Positions 13,216 to 13,218 of a DNA stretch of 13,218 bases are shown here, in pieces (position 1 is the first letter of the stretch; each line of letters opens with the position of its first letter). A model generated the notes under the pieces. The model did no database searches and was not told the DNA's origin. It saw only the letters and a program-made list of their open reading frames with translations. A program made the translations under genes and the position numbers. The stretch spans positions 21,456-34,673 of the forward strand of contig JAAXHE010000121.1 of NCBI GenBank assembly GCA_012271065.1, written 5' to 3'. The DNA comes from Candidatus Latescibacterota bacterium. GTDB taxonomy: Bacteria; Latescibacterota; UBA2968; GCA-2709665.

Positions 13216-13218
13216 GTG

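Larger units (their letters stand above)
12921..13218. other. AT-richer gene-free right end with repeat cluster
   Basis: This stretch has visibly lower GC than the genes to its left and no supported gene on either strand. On the minus strand a 48-codon frame runs from ATG at 13185 to TGA at 13039 without a clear ribosome binding site or recognisable family. The stretch is filled by the repeats listed separately and follows a toxin relic, so it is probably decayed mobile or intergenic repeat DNA. Confidence 0.5.

Noticed and set aside
12935..13218. CRISPR array
   Set aside because: The repeats are only 10-11 bp, are spaced irregularly (134 and 115 bp), occur in both orientations and have no uniform spacers.

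Overview
The window reads as chromosomal DNA from an uncultured, GC-rich Gram-negative-type bacterium. All confident genes lie on the plus strand. Housekeeping genes (holA, trxA, nadA) sit beside accessory genes: a glycoside-hydrolase-like barrel protein, an ABC-2 exporter, and an operon of cupin, beta-hydroxyacid dehydrogenase, flavin amine oxidase and M19 'dipeptidase'. That mixture resembles marine or sponge-associated lineages such as Latescibacterota or Poribacteria. This placement is a low-confidence guess from gene content, because no marker gene fixes the phylum.

Layout. Positions 34-1074 encode the DNA polymerase III delta subunit (holA), closed by a clear intrinsic terminator. A good sigma-70-type promoter and a leader of about 120 nt precede thioredoxin (trxA, GTG start at 1279). 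The leader carries a small ORF with its own strong Shine-Dalgarno that overlaps the trxA start. A 268-bp gap ends in a strong terminator just before a GalU-like sugar-1-phosphate nucleotidyltransferase (1871-2776). A GHMP kinase resembling glucuronokinase follows 2 bp later (2779-3837). Together these two could phosphorylate a free sugar at C1 and convert it to an NDP-sugar. nadA (quinolinate synthase) follows behind a possible promoter, then a barrel protein of unknown function (5080-6312).

Positions 6432-9050 hold a three-gene ABC-2 exporter: an ATPase of the COG4586 type and two six-helix permeases. After a short gap with a possible promoter comes a compact operon (9255-12748): a cupin, a 3-hydroxyisobutyrate-dehydrogenase-family reductase (4-bp overlap), an FAD-dependent oxidase of the sarcosine oxidase family with the covalent-flavin cysteine, and a peptidase M19 homologue. 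The M19 protein lacks three of the five classical zinc ligands. The set looks catabolic, plausibly for an N-alkylated amino acid or similar amine, but the substrate cannot be read from sequence.

The right end (12749-13218) is different in character. It holds the C-terminal remnant of a VapC-type PIN toxin, then AT-richer DNA with a cluster of short direct and inverted repeats built on TTGGACAGCA / GTCCAAAATCG and no convincing gene. It looks like a decayed mobile or toxin-antitoxin island.

The most interesting points are the rewired metal site of the M19 protein in its operon, the loss of the signature arginine in the GalU-like enzyme next to a glucuronokinase-like kinase, the leader ORF overlapping trxA, and the terminal repeat cluster. 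No CRISPR array, rRNA, tRNA or intact transposase was seen.
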